This document shows, piece after piece, positions 34,390 through 43,507 of a DNA stretch of 44,639 nucleotides. The stretch spans positions 1 to 44,639 of the forward strand of contig CACEKE010000009.1 of NCBI GenBank assembly GCA_902560075.1, given 5' to 3'. The position numbers and the translations under genes are program-made. The notes below the pieces were generated by a model. It worked only from the letters and a program-made list of their open reading frames with translations, was not told the DNA's origin and made no database searches. The DNA is from an uncultured Pelagibacteraceae bacterium. Lineage in GTDB: Bacteria > Pseudomonadota > Alphaproteobacteria > Pelagibacterales > Pelagibacteraceae. The stretch's first letter is position 1, and each line of letters starts with the position of its first letter.

Positions 34390-35649
34390 ATGGCTGATAA
34401 ATTATCAAAAATAGAAAAAAGAACCGCGTACGCATTAATTTTGCCAGCGATACTACTTGTATTTTCTATTATACTTTTTCCAATTTTTGCAAATATTTGG
34501 ATAAGTTTTAAGGAAGTTGAGTTAAAAGATATAAGAATACCTGAACCAAGAGCCAAAAAAATTATAAAATCAATTCCAGAGGATCCAACAAAATTAAAAA
34601 TTGTTTATAAATTAAGAAATAGTTCATTACTTGAGAATATTACTGATGTTAAATTAAAGGATAAACTACCAGCAAATATAGAATTTGTTAATATCGATCC
34701 TAGATGCAACTTTAAATCTAGAACTCTATCCTGTTCGTTTGGTGAGTGGAAAGCTAAATACAGGGAAAATTTAGAGTTTATTATTTATAATGTTAACGGT
34801 AACTTAATTGATAAAAAATATTTAAAATCAAAAAAACCAAAGTTATCTGGTAAAGCTGATAATATACTACTTACAACCAACTTTACTTTAAACAATTTTA
34901 AAAAAGTTTTTTTCAAAAATGATTTTAAAGATTTATTGTTAACCACATTTTATTTTACATTTTTTGGCACATTAGGTGCAATCATTTTTGGTGTATTAGC
35001 TGCACAATTAGTCAATCAAAAATTCAGCGGTAGAACTTTTATGAGAAGTATTTTACTTTTTCCTTACGTAGGCCCTGTGGTAGCATTAGCTTATACATGG
35101 ACTTTATTGCTAGATCCAAACAGTGGAACTTTGAATGCACTTCTTATTAAATTCCAAATTTTAGATCAACCAATAAATTTATTAGGTCAAAAATATTTAA
35201 CATTTCAATTTTTAGGTATTGATTTAAAGTTAAGGTTGGCATTAACAACTGTAATATTCTTTGAGATATGGAGATATTTTCCATTAGCTTTCCTTTTTGT
35301 TCTTGCAAGATTACAAGCAATACCGAAAGATCTTTATGAGGCAGCTGATGTAGATGGGGCAGGTCCACTTAATAAATTTTTTAATATTACCCTTCCTCAA
35401 ATTACGTCGATTATATCAATATTGTTCATGATAAGATTTATTTGGAATTTTAATAAATTTGAAGACATTTTCTTATTAACTGGTGGAGCTTCAGGAACGA
35501 GGACACTTCCAATAAATGTTTATGAGCAAGGTTTTGCAATTTCAAATATAGGAATGGGCTCAGCTGTTTCAATGGTTATAGTTTTGATCTTAATTATTTT
35601 TATGATTTCATATTTTAAATTGATAGGAAAAAAAGCAAATGAATTATAA
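34390..35649 (+). CDS. CUT1 ABC permease with Ig/DUF11-like periplasmic insert
   Basis: The protein is 419 aa, about 120 longer than usual CUT1 permeases. The first membrane helix (residues ~13-38) leads into ISFKEVEL, then an insert (about 45-162), then the normal NNFKKVF and core helices with coupling loop DLYEAADVDGAGPLNKFFN and the LPQITSII segment. Within the insert, residues ~68-138 resemble a DUF11/Ig-like strand domain: KIVYKLRNSS, TDVKLKDKLPANIEFV, and a C106-x8-C115 pair before a SFGEW turn. It is placed where MalF carries its P2 loop, which contacts the binding protein. No ribosome site is free of the upstream hairpin. It overlaps the next permease gene by 11 bases. Confidence 0.88.
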   Translation: MADKLSKIEKRTAYALILPAILLVFSIILFPIFANIWISFKEVELKDIRIPEPRAKKIIKSIPEDPTKLKIVYKLRNSSLLENITDVKLKDKLPANIEFVNIDPRCNFKSRTLSCSFGEWKAKYRENLEFIIYNVNGNLIDKKYLKSKKPKLSGKADNILLTTNFTLNNFKKVFFKNDFKDLLLTTFYFTFFGTLGAIIFGVLAAQLVNQKFSGRTFMRSILLFPYVGPVVALAYTWTLLLDPNSGTLNALLIKFQILDQPINLLGQKYLTFQFLGIDLKLRLALTTVIFFEIWRYFPLAFLFVLARLQAIPKDLYEAADVDGAGPLNKFFNITLPQITSIISILFMIRFIWNFNKFEDIFLLTGGASGTRTLPINVYEQGFAISNIGMGSAVSMVIVLILIIFMISYFKLIGKKANEL

Positions 35650-36832
35650 ATCAACTTTAATTTATTTAATTATTTCTACACTGTATCTTTTAACATTAAA
35701 GCTGGTTTGGATAATATTATCAGTATTACAAGGGTTAGAATTGACAAATATCACTTTAGAGACAAATTTAATTTTAGGATTAAGTCTATCTTTATTATCT
35801 ATTTTATTCGGAAATAAAATTAATCTATTAATTAAAAATTTAGGTTTGTCTTTAATATTTACTTATATTTTCTATGTAATTAATAATGTTGCACCTCTTT
35901 GGTTTTATTTTGGAATATTTTTAATTTATTTTCTTTTTTTAAATAATATTCGTAACTATGACCTTAAATATCTAAATCAACCTCATGTTATAGAAAAAGT
36001 AACTTTTAAATATATTACTTTATTTGGAATAGTTTTCTTTTCTTTAGTAATACTATTTCCTTTTTACATAATGTTGGTAACTAGCTTTAAAACTCAAGCC
36101 TCATTACTTATGAATCCTTTAGATTTTAGTTTAGATTTTACTAAAAATTTTAAAGAATTTTTTAAATCATATATTGTTGTGTTTAAAACTTATAACTTTA
36201 GTAGATATATATTAACAAGTACCATAGTTTCTGTTGGTACGGTCGCAATTACACTTTTATTTGCTATACCAGCCGCCTATGCTGTAGCGAGATTAAATTT
36301 TTTTGGTAAAACTTTTCTCTCAACATCAATATTAATTATATATATGTTTCCAGCTATAGTTCTTGTAATTCCGCTTTATACAATTTTTAGTCAATTAGGA
36401 CTAAGAAATTCAATCAGTGGTTTGTTAATAGTGTATACTGCAACAACACTTCCAGTGGCTATTTATATGCTTCAAGGATACTTTAAAAGTATCCCTAAAG
36501 AAATTGAGGATGCAGCTTTGATAGATGGTCATAATTGGTTTGGTATTATATTAAAAATAATTATACCGCTAAGTCTCCCAGCAATAGCCTCTGTTGCATT
36601 ATATGTTTTTATGATTGCTTGGAATGAATTTCTTTTTTCTTTGATGTTTTTAGATAATCCTAAAACATTTACCCTATCTAGAGCTATTAATTATCTCTCA
36701 GGCGATGCCGAAACCCCTAGGCAATTCTTAATGGCAGGCTCAGTGATTGTAACACTGCCTATATTATTAATATTTATTTATTTTGAAAAATATCTTGTTG
36801 GTGGTTTAACTTCTGGAAGTATAAAAGGATAG
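35639..36832 (+). CDS. CUT1 ABC permease with extra N-terminal membrane domain
   Basis: The protein is 397 aa. The C-terminal ~280 residues are a standard CUT1 second permease: LFPFYIMLVTSFK, then PAAYAVARLNFFGK, coupling loop PKEIEDAALIDGHNWFGI ending IIPLSLPAIA, and WNEFLFSLMFL. The N-terminal ~118 residues (to about NQPHVIEK) contain about four additional hydrophobic helices absent from MalG/UgpE. These could be lateral helices binding the partner permease or lipid. It overlaps the preceding permease by 11 bases, so both are made together. It ends 6 bases before the convergent xthA gene. Confidence 0.86.
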   Translation: MNYKSTLIYLIISTLYLLTLKLVWIILSVLQGLELTNITLETNLILGLSLSLLSILFGNKINLLIKNLGLSLIFTYIFYVINNVAPLWFYFGIFLIYFLFLNNIRNYDLKYLNQPHVIEKVTFKYITLFGIVFFSLVILFPFYIMLVTSFKTQASLLMNPLDFSLDFTKNFKEFFKSYIVVFKTYNFSRYILTSTIVSVGTVAITLLFAIPAAYAVARLNFFGKTFLSTSILIIYMFPAIVLVIPLYTIFSQLGLRNSISGLLIVYTATTLPVAIYMLQGYFKSIPKEIEDAALIDGHNWFGIILKIIIPLSLPAIASVALYVFMIAWNEFLFSLMFLDNPKTFTLSRAINYLSGDAETPRQFLMAGSVIVTLPILLIFIYFEKYLVGGLTSGSIKG

Positions 36833-36838
36833 AAGATT

Positions 36839-37615
36839 TTAAATCAATTCTAATTCAATAGGAGTGTGGTCAGATGGTTTCTCTTTGCCACGTGGATATT
36901 TATTTATCTTAATATCTTTTACATTTTTTATTAGAGAGTTTGACACTAGAAAATGATCAATTCTCATACCGTTATTTTTTTGCCATGCACCCCTCATATA
37001 ATCCCAAAATGTATAACCTTCTGTGTCTGGATAAAGATATCTATAAGCATCATTAAAGCCTAAGTTTAAAATTTCTCTAAATTTTTTTCTAATTTCTAAT
37101 CTATATAGTGCATCATCTTCAAAACTTTTATGGTTGTAAACATCTTCTGCCGCAGGAATAACATTAAAATCTCCACCAATAATAATATTCTGATTTTTTC
37201 TTAAACTTAGTTTAAGTAATTTAATAAAACTATCTAACCAATTCTTTTTATATGTATATTTATCTGTATCAACAGGATTACCGTTAGGTATATAAACATT
37301 AATTAAATGGATAATTTTTTTTTTGTAATTTAGTTCAGAGGAGATAATTCTTGATTGTTTATTTTTGTCTTTAATAATGTCATTCTTAATATTATTAACT
37401 TTACCTTTTGATAAAATTGCAACCCCATTATAACTTTTCTGTCCAAAAACATAACTTTCATAACCTAAAGATTTTATTTCATCATATGGATAAGTTTTGT
37501 CTTCTGTTTTGATTTCTTGAATTAAAACAATATCAGGGGAAAATTTTTTAAGATACTCTTTTATGTTTTCTAATCTTGCTCTTACAGAATTTACATTCCA
37601 CGAGCTAACGATCAT
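36839..37615 (-). CDS. xthA: Exodeoxyribonuclease III (AP endonuclease)
   Basis: The protein is 258 aa. The start is the ATG at 37615, which overlaps the erpA stop (TAATG); an in-frame ATG 30 bases earlier would lie inside erpA. Exo/endo/phosphatase motifs are SWNVNSVRARL, LIQEIKTED, GGDFNVIPAAEDVYN, MRGAWQKNNGMRIDHFLVS and a final PSDHTPIELEL with the catalytic SDH. It repairs abasic sites in DNA and removes 3' blocking groups. The linkage with erpA is tight. Confidence 0.94.
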   Translation of the reverse strand: MIVSSWNVNSVRARLENIKEYLKKFSPDIVLIQEIKTEDKTYPYDEIKSLGYESYVFGQKSYNGVAILSKGKVNNIKNDIIKDKNKQSRIISSELNYKKKIIHLINVYIPNGNPVDTDKYTYKKNWLDSFIKLLKLSLRKNQNIIIGGDFNVIPAAEDVYNHKSFEDDALYRLEIRKKFREILNLGFNDAYRYLYPDTEGYTFWDYMRGAWQKNNGMRIDHFLVSNSLIKNVKDIKINKYPRGKEKPSDHTPIELELI

Positions 37616-37932
37616 TAAAGTGAGAAAGAAACCCCACAACCACATGACGATTTGGTTTGTGGATTATTAATTTTAAAGGATTCACCAATAAGCTCCTCTA
37701 CATAGTCAATTTCTGAACCCTTGAGCATATCAGCTGATTGTTGATCAATAAGTATATTATTTTCAATTAAATCATCATCATTTGGTTTAAGATCATATGA
37801 AAAATCATATTGAAATCCTGAGCAGCCACCACCTTTTATTGCGATTCTAAAAAAAGAGCCTTTGTCCTTTTTAGATAGTAAAAAGTTGATTTGTTTTATT
37901 GCTTTATCAGTAAATTTAATTTCTTTAATCAT
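37615..37932 (-). CDS. erpA: Iron-sulfur cluster insertion protein (A-type carrier)
   Basis: The protein is 105 aa. It has the three conserved cysteines of A-type carriers: one in KGGGCSGFQYDF and two in the C-terminal SSCGCGVSFSL. The central VDQQSADMLKGSEIDYVEEL pattern matches HesB/IscA/ErpA proteins. It carries Fe-S or iron to apo-enzymes in the cytoplasm (IlvD in this window is such a client). ErpA is chosen over IscA because the gene is not in an isc/suf operon; the two cannot be separated firmly by sequence here. Confidence 0.88.
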   Translation of the reverse strand: MIKEIKFTDKAIKQINFLLSKKDKGSFFRIAIKGGGCSGFQYDFSYDLKPNDDDLIENNILIDQQSADMLKGSEIDYVEELIGESFKINNPQTKSSCGCGVSFSL

Positions 37933-37982
37933 TATTTAACACTGTTATTACTAATATAGTTAATTATTTGAACTTTTAAAGT

Positions 37983-39104
37983 ATGAAAAAATACTCAAAA
38001 CTTGGTCTATTTAAAAGCAAAGGACGCTTGTTTAATGAACCTAAAAATAAATTCAGATCTGATTTTCAAAGAGATAGAGATAGGATAATTCATAGCAGCT
38101 CATTTAGGCGTCTAAAACACAAAACACAAGTATTTGTTAATACAATAGGAGATCATTATAGAACTAGAATGACTCATTCGATTGAGGTTGCTCAAATAGC
38201 TAGATCTATAAGTAAATACCTAGGTTTAAATGATGATTTAGCAGAAACCTTATCTTTATCGCACGATCTTGGTCATCCTCCGTTTGGACATGCAGGCGAA
38301 GATGTTCTAAACGAATGTATGAATGGTTATGGTGGCTTTGATCACAATTTACAGACATTAAGAATAGTTATGAATTTAGAAGATAAATATATAAAATTTA
38401 GCGGACTAAACTTAACCATAGAAACATTAGATGGCCTAATAAAACATAATGGCCCTGTTCATGACAATATAAATAAATTTAACAACATAATTGGTTACAA
38501 GAAATTAATTAAAAGGATAAATTTGCAAAAATATCCATCACTGGAGGCACAAATCGCATCCATATCTGACGATATAGCTTACAATAATCACGACATACAA
38601 GATGGAATAACAGCAAACATATTTACATTAAATGATTTAAGAGAAATTAAATTTTTTGATGAAATTTATAAAAAAAATAGAAAACAGTTAAAGGGCAAAA
38701 CCACAAATACAGTATTATTTCAAATAATAAGAGATTCTATTAATTTAATGGTAGAAGATTTAATAAATAATAGCGTTAAAAATATTAGACTCAATAAGAT
38801 TAAATCAATAAAAGATGTATATAATTCTAAAGTTAATTTAATCTCATTTTCAAATAATTTTTTAAATATTGAAAATGATACTAAAAATTTTTTAAGATTA
38901 AAAATGTATAACAATAAAAAAGTTTTAATTAAAAATAATAAAGGTAAAAAAGTTTTACATTATTTGTTCAAGAAAATATCTAAAAACCCATCTTCGTATT
39001 TTAGTATTAAAAAAAATAAATCCACTATTTTTAGACAAATATCAGATTATATTTCCGGTATGACTGATAGATTTGCGTTAAATTTATATAATAAAATAAA
39101 ATGA
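37983..39104 (+). CDS. dgt: Deoxyguanosinetriphosphate triphosphohydrolase-like protein
   Basis: The protein is 373 aa, an HD-domain dNTP triphosphohydrolase of the shorter (type 2) branch. Metal-binding residues are in RTRMTHSIEVAQIAR (H), LSHDLGHPPFGHAGE (HD) and IASISDDIAYNNHDIQD (second D). SSFRRLKHKTQVF near the N-terminus is a family signature. It hydrolyses dNTPs to deoxynucleosides and triphosphate, controlling the dNTP pool. The C-terminal third is lysine/asparagine rich and diverged. It overlaps argS by 4 bases (ATGA). In alphaproteobacteria dgt, argS and nagZ are a recurrent neighbourhood. Confidence 0.93.
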   Translation: MKKYSKLGLFKSKGRLFNEPKNKFRSDFQRDRDRIIHSSSFRRLKHKTQVFVNTIGDHYRTRMTHSIEVAQIARSISKYLGLNDDLAETLSLSHDLGHPPFGHAGEDVLNECMNGYGGFDHNLQTLRIVMNLEDKYIKFSGLNLTIETLDGLIKHNGPVHDNINKFNNIIGYKKLIKRINLQKYPSLEAQIASISDDIAYNNHDIQDGITANIFTLNDLREIKFFDEIYKKNRKQLKGKTTNTVLFQIIRDSINLMVEDLINNSVKNIRLNKIKSIKDVYNSKVNLISFSNNFLNIENDTKNFLRLKMYNNKKVLIKNNKGKKVLHYLFKKISKNPSSYFSIKKNKSTIFRQISDYISGMTDRFALNLYNKIK

Positions 39105-40825
39105 ATATTTTTGATAAATACCTAGAAATTATTTATAAACTAATAAAAGATGAAAGTGATAAAGGTAAACTTATTTTACCACATAAACTCAATTCTATAA
39201 CAGTTGAAATACCTCCTGAAAAATTTGACTCTGATTTGTCAACAAATGTAGCAATGGTATTGGGTAAAATTAATAAAAAACCACCTTTAATCCTTGCTGA
39301 ACAAATCAAAAAAAGACTAAGTGAAGTTTTAGATATTAATGAAATTACAATAGTAAAACCTGGTTTTATAAACATTAAATTAAAAAATGATTATTGGGGT
39401 TTATTCACAAAAGATATTTTATCGAACTCAAAAGTTTTTGGTGTAAATTTAAAAGAAAAAAAAATTAGTTATTTAATAGAGTTTGTATCTGCAAATCCCA
39501 CTGGACCTTTACATGTTGGTCATTGTAGGGGTGCAATACTTGGTGATGTTCTTTCTAATTTATTAATTTTTAACAAACATAATGTTACAAAAGAATATTA
39601 TGTTAATGATTACGGTAATCAAATTTTATTCTTTACAAAGTCTGTTTTTTTAAGAATAAGAGAAATATTATTTAAGGAACCTTTTCCGTTTGATAATCCA
39701 GATTTATATCCAGGTGACTATTTAATAGAAATATCTAACAATATCATTAACAATAATTCTAAACTTAAATTCGACAATTTTGAAACTATTTCAGAGAAAC
39801 TTACTGAAATTTCAGTAAATGAATCTCTGAAAATCATTAAGAATAATTTAAATAATTTGGGTATTAAACATGATAATTTTGTAAGTGAGAAATCTATAGT
39901 CAACAATAAAGAGGTTGATAAAGTAATTAAAAAATTAAAACAGAAAAATCTTCTTTACAAAGGCACAATATCTGCACCAGAGAGAAAACAATCTAATGAT
40001 TATAAAATAAGAGAGCAAACACTTTTTAAATCCACAGAATTTGGCGATGATAAAGATAGAGCTTTACAAAAATCGGATAATACATGGACTTATTTTGCAA
40101 GCGATGCTGCTTATCATAACAACAAAGTTGAGAGAAATTTTGATAAATTAATTAATATATTGGGTTCGGACCATACCGGTTATGTAAAAAGAATTACTTC
40201 ATTAGTAGAAGCACTTTCAAATAATAAAGATAAATTAGTTTGCAAAGTGAGTCAGTTAGTTAAACTAATAAAAGACGGTAAGCCTTTTAAAATGTCAAAA
40301 AGAAAAGGTGACTATATAACAGTAGAAGATTTAATTTCAGAGGTAGGAAAAGATGCTACGAGGTTTATAATGTTAAATAGAAGTAGCGATGTTGAACTCG
40401 ATTTCGATTTTGAAAAAGTAAAGGAGAAGACAAAAGATAACCCAATTTATTATGTGCAGTATTGTTATGCTAGGATGTCATCAGTTTATAGGAAACTAAA
40501 TAAAAATATTGATGATACAATAAATATTAATTCGAATTTAAATTTTGGTGTTGAGGAAATAAAAGTTTTAAGAAAGATATCAGAATGGCCTAAATGTGTT
40601 GAAATCTCATGTAATAAATTAGAGCCACATCGAATTACAACATACTTATATGAACTTGCTTCAGAATTCCATTACTATTGGAATCTTGGAAAAAATGATG
40701 AAAGTAAAAGATTTATTATAAATAATTCTATAAAATTAGAGAAATTAGTTTTTCTTAAAGTGGTATCTTTAGTCATTAAATCTGGAATGAATATTTTAGG
40801 TGTTGAAACCCCGGAAGAAATGTAA
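39101..40825 (+). CDS. argS: Arginyl-tRNA synthetase
   Basis: The protein is 574 aa. It is a class I synthetase with an N-terminal Add1 tRNA-recognition domain (about residues 1-100) and an HIGH motif in ANPTGPLHVGHCRGA. The KMSKS region is FKMSKRKGDYITV, and the C-terminal DALR anticodon-binding domain ends with LGVETPEEM. It charges tRNA-Arg such as the gene at 531-607. It is coupled to both neighbours: the start overlaps the dgt stop and the stop overlaps the next small gene (TAATG). Confidence 0.97.
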   Translation: MNIFDKYLEIIYKLIKDESDKGKLILPHKLNSITVEIPPEKFDSDLSTNVAMVLGKINKKPPLILAEQIKKRLSEVLDINEITIVKPGFINIKLKNDYWGLFTKDILSNSKVFGVNLKEKKISYLIEFVSANPTGPLHVGHCRGAILGDVLSNLLIFNKHNVTKEYYVNDYGNQILFFTKSVFLRIREILFKEPFPFDNPDLYPGDYLIEISNNIINNNSKLKFDNFETISEKLTEISVNESLKIIKNNLNNLGIKHDNFVSEKSIVNNKEVDKVIKKLKQKNLLYKGTISAPERKQSNDYKIREQTLFKSTEFGDDKDRALQKSDNTWTYFASDAAYHNNKVERNFDKLINILGSDHTGYVKRITSLVEALSNNKDKLVCKVSQLVKLIKDGKPFKMSKRKGDYITVEDLISEVGKDATRFIMLNRSSDVELDFDFEKVKEKTKDNPIYYVQYCYARMSSVYRKLNKNIDDTININSNLNFGVEEIKVLRKISEWPKCVEISCNKLEPHRITTYLYELASEFHYYWNLGKNDESKRFIINNSIKLEKLVFLKVVSLVIKSGMNILGVETPEEM

Positions 40826-41079
40826 TGTTTAAAGAGATCAAATACTTATTTTATATTATTTCAATTTTTTTTTTTATTTTCTTTTCTTTAAAATATTATT
40901 TTTCAGACGATAACAGGAAAATTTATTTTAGATCGATAAATGAAATTGATAACAAAATTAAAATAAATGAAAAAAATTTATTTGTTTTAGATAGCGATAC
41001 AGATAACATAATAGAATATGTCGATGGAAATTTAGATGAAAAAACTAAAAAGTATAAGTTCTGGGAATTACTTAAATAA
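40825..41079 (+). CDS. Small single-helix membrane protein between argS and nagZ
   Basis: The protein is 84 aa. It has an N-terminal membrane helix (about residues 7-27) and a charged ~55-residue tail (ISIFFFIFFSLKYYF, then SDDNRKIYFRS). In many alphaproteobacteria this position holds a much larger SPOR-domain cell-division protein. Here only the anchor and a short tail remain, with no SPOR fold visible. It may be a reduced relic or a lineage-specific replacement. It is tightly embedded: start overlaps argS by one base, and its last 44 bases overlap nagZ. Confidence 0.72.
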   Translation: MFKEIKYLFYIISIFFFIFFSLKYYFSDDNRKIYFRSINEIDNKIKINEKNLFVLDSDTDNIIEYVDGNLDEKTKKYKFWELLK

Positions 41080-42028
41080 ATTAAAAAAACGTAGATCATT
41101 TATATGTGGTATAAAAGGAAAATTTCTTACTAATAAAGAAATAGTCTTTTTAAGAAAATATAAACCCTGGGGTATTATCCTTTTTTCAAGAAATATAGAT
41201 AATATTTATCAAGTTAGATTATTGACTAATATGATTAAAAAATTATTTAATGATAAAAATTTTCCAATTCTTATAGATGAAGAAGGTGGTCGAGTATCTA
41301 GATTTAGTAAAATTATTGATACCAAAATATTTACAGCTGAGTATTTTGGTAATATATATAAAAAAAATAAAAAAAAATTTAATCTATATTTAGATGTTTA
41401 TTTAAAGCAAATTTCATATTTATTAAAATCATCTGGTATAAATTTTAATACTTCACCAGTATTAGATATTAGATATAAAAATAAACATAAAATAATTGGT
41501 GATAGATCTTATTCATCTAATCCAAAAATAGTTTCTTATATTGGAAAAAAAGTCATATTTAAATTTCATCAACAAAAGATATGTTCAATAATTAAACATA
41601 TACCAGGTCATGGACTTGCAAATGTTGATAGTCATAAAAAACTACCAATAATTAACAAAAGCATAAATTATTTACTTAAGAACGATTTTTATCCTTTTGT
41701 AAATAATAAAGCTTTTATTGCTATGACAGCTCATATTTTAATTAATAATTATGATAAAATTAATTGTGTAACTCATTCAAAAAAAATTATTAGACTAATA
41801 AGAGAAAAAATAGGATTTAAAAACATTATTATTACTGATGATATTTCTATGAAAGCTTTAAAATACCCAATTCAAATTAGTACTATTAAAGCATTTGATG
41901 CAGGATGTGATATTGTTTTACATTGCAATGGAAACATAAACGAAATGACAAAAGTTGCAAAAAATTCGCCTAAATTAACTAACTTTCTAATAAAAAAAAC
42001 ATCACAATTAAATAAATTTTTAAGTTAA
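41036..42028 (+). CDS. nagZ: Beta-N-acetylhexosaminidase (peptidoglycan recycling)
   Basis: The protein is 330 aa, glycoside hydrolase family 3. It removes N-acetylglucosamine from cytoplasmic muropeptides. Visible are SFICGIKGKFLT, RKYKPWGIILFSRN, LIDEEGGRVSRF, the acid/base histidine loop KHIPGHGLANVDSHKKLP and the nucleophile region ITDDISMKAL. ATG 41036 is the only plausible start before the core and creates a 44-base overlap with the upstream small gene. The N-terminal KKLKSISSGNYLNKLKKRR extension is very basic. Confidence 0.93.
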   Translation: MKKLKSISSGNYLNKLKKRRSFICGIKGKFLTNKEIVFLRKYKPWGIILFSRNIDNIYQVRLLTNMIKKLFNDKNFPILIDEEGGRVSRFSKIIDTKIFTAEYFGNIYKKNKKKFNLYLDVYLKQISYLLKSSGINFNTSPVLDIRYKNKHKIIGDRSYSSNPKIVSYIGKKVIFKFHQQKICSIIKHIPGHGLANVDSHKKLPIINKSINYLLKNDFYPFVNNKAFIAMTAHILINNYDKINCVTHSKKIIRLIREKIGFKNIIITDDISMKALKYPIQISTIKAFDAGCDIVLHCNGNINEMTKVAKNSPKLTNFLIKKTSQLNKFLS

Positions 42029-42037
42029 AGTACACAT

Positions 42038-42775
42038 ATGGATTTAAACGATTCTTCTTATTTTGAGGTAAATCTTAACGAATTTAATGGTCCTTTAAAT
42101 GTTTTACTAGATCTAGCAAAAGCTCAAAAAGTAGATCTAGAAAAAATATCAATTACCAAATTAGCTGATCAGTTTCATAGTTTTATTACAGAAAAAAAAA
42201 ATATAAATTTAGAAATTGCATCTGAATATTTGTTAATGGCTACCTGGCTTACTTATTTAAAATCGAAGTTACTATTACCAGAAAGCGAAGAAGAGGAATT
42301 TAAAGTTTTAGAGGTAGCAGAAAAATTAAAACTACAACTAAAGAAACTTGAGTTAATTAGATTACTATCTGATCAAATGTTAAAAAGAAAAAGACTTGGA
42401 AGAGATGTGTTTTTAAGAGGTGGTAAGGCAAGAATAAGATCTATTTATCAAACGAAATATTCATTAACATTGTTTGAAATATTAAAAAATTATTCAACAA
42501 TAATAAATACAAGAAATTTTCAAAAAATATCAATACCCAAGTTACCTGTATTTACTACTGAAGATGGAATTAGAACTTTAAAACAATTTATAGGAAAAAT
42601 ATCAGATTGGAAAAATTTAAATGATTTTGTCCCTGAAAACTTTAAAAGTCAAAAAAAAATGATTAAAACTGGAAATGCTGGTATTTTTGCAGCATCTTTA
42701 GAATTAGCCAAAGAAGGTAATATTTCAATTAAACAAGATAACCTATTTGATGAAATATTTATAAAAGAGAGATGA
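42038..42775 (+). CDS. scpA: Segregation and condensation protein A
   Basis: The protein is 245 aa, the kleisin subunit of the Smc-ScpAB condensin complex that organises the chromosome. The N-terminal NEFNGPLNVLLDLAKAQKVD and EIASEYLLMATWLTYLKSKLLLPE segments are diagnostic. The C-terminus is a winged-helix Smc-binding domain. It overlaps scpB by 4 bases (ATGA), nine bases after nagZ. Confidence 0.94.
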   Translation: MDLNDSSYFEVNLNEFNGPLNVLLDLAKAQKVDLEKISITKLADQFHSFITEKKNINLEIASEYLLMATWLTYLKSKLLLPESEEEEFKVLEVAEKLKLQLKKLELIRLLSDQMLKRKRLGRDVFLRGGKARIRSIYQTKYSLTLFEILKNYSTIINTRNFQKISIPKLPVFTTEDGIRTLKQFIGKISDWKNLNDFVPENFKSQKKMIKTGNAGIFAASLELAKEGNISIKQDNLFDEIFIKER

Positions 42776-43455
42776 AAAAAATTAAAACTGATAATGTTGT
42801 AAAATTTCCCACATCAATTTCAGATGGTGAAAAAGAAATAGAAGCTATTCTATTTGCATCTTCTGAGCCACTTGATGAGGAAAATATTGAAACGAAAATT
42901 TCCAAAAAAATAAATGTAAAAAAAGCTCTTGAAAACTTAAAAAAACATTATGAAAATAGAGGAATTAATTTAATTTGCATATCTAACAAGTGGTCATTCA
43001 GAACTTCAGAAAAATTATCTTATCTTATGTCGAAACAAAAAACTGTAGAAAAAAAACTATCTAAAGCAGCAATAGAAACTCTATCAATTATAGTTTACCA
43101 TCAACCAGTTACTAGAGCTGAAATTGAAGAGATTAGAGGTGTTGCTTTTGGGACTAATACCTTAGAAATTTTAATGGAATTAAATTGGGTTAAACCTACA
43201 GGCAGAAAAGACGTGCCCGGCAAACCAATACAATATGGTACTACTGATGAGTTTCTTAATCACTTTAGTCTGCAAAAGCTTTCGGATCTTCCTACTGTAG
43301 ATGAATTAGGCTCTGCTGGGTTAATTGACACAGCTAGTGTTGAATCAGATATTTTCGGTACTGGTAAATTTTATAAAGAGAAACAAGATAATAAAAATGA
43401 GGATATCTATTCAGATATAGATGAAATGCTAAATAGCACTCTCAAAAACGAATAA
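42772..43455 (+). CDS. scpB: Segregation and condensation protein B
   Basis: The protein is 227 aa. Two winged-helix domains contain IEAILFASSEPL, KAAIETLSIIVYHQPVTRAE, IEEIRGV and the LLELNWVKPTGRKDVPGKP-like ending. It dimerises on ScpA in the Smc complex. The C-terminal ~50 residues are an acidic, probably disordered tail (VESDIFGTGKFYKE then D/E/N-rich). It is followed by 52 non-coding bases and tatA. Confidence 0.94.
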   Translation: MKKIKTDNVVKFPTSISDGEKEIEAILFASSEPLDEENIETKISKKINVKKALENLKKHYENRGINLICISNKWSFRTSEKLSYLMSKQKTVEKKLSKAAIETLSIIVYHQPVTRAEIEEIRGVAFGTNTLEILMELNWVKPTGRKDVPGKPIQYGTTDEFLNHFSLQKLSDLPTVDELGSAGLIDTASVESDIFGTGKFYKEKQDNKNEDIYSDIDEMLNSTLKNE

Positions 43456-43507
43456 CCTAAATAAAAAAGTGTCTTTTAAAACTTTTATATTAAGATATAA
43501 ATAACAT

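Noticed and set aside
31820..36832. Glycerol-3-phosphate (Ugp) importer as part of the phosphate response
   Set aside because: The ATPase is UgpC/MalK-like, but no 11-bp-phased TGTAACA repeat is seen in 32870-33020, and the binding protein only shows general CUT1 features. I left the substrate open and gave no gene symbols.
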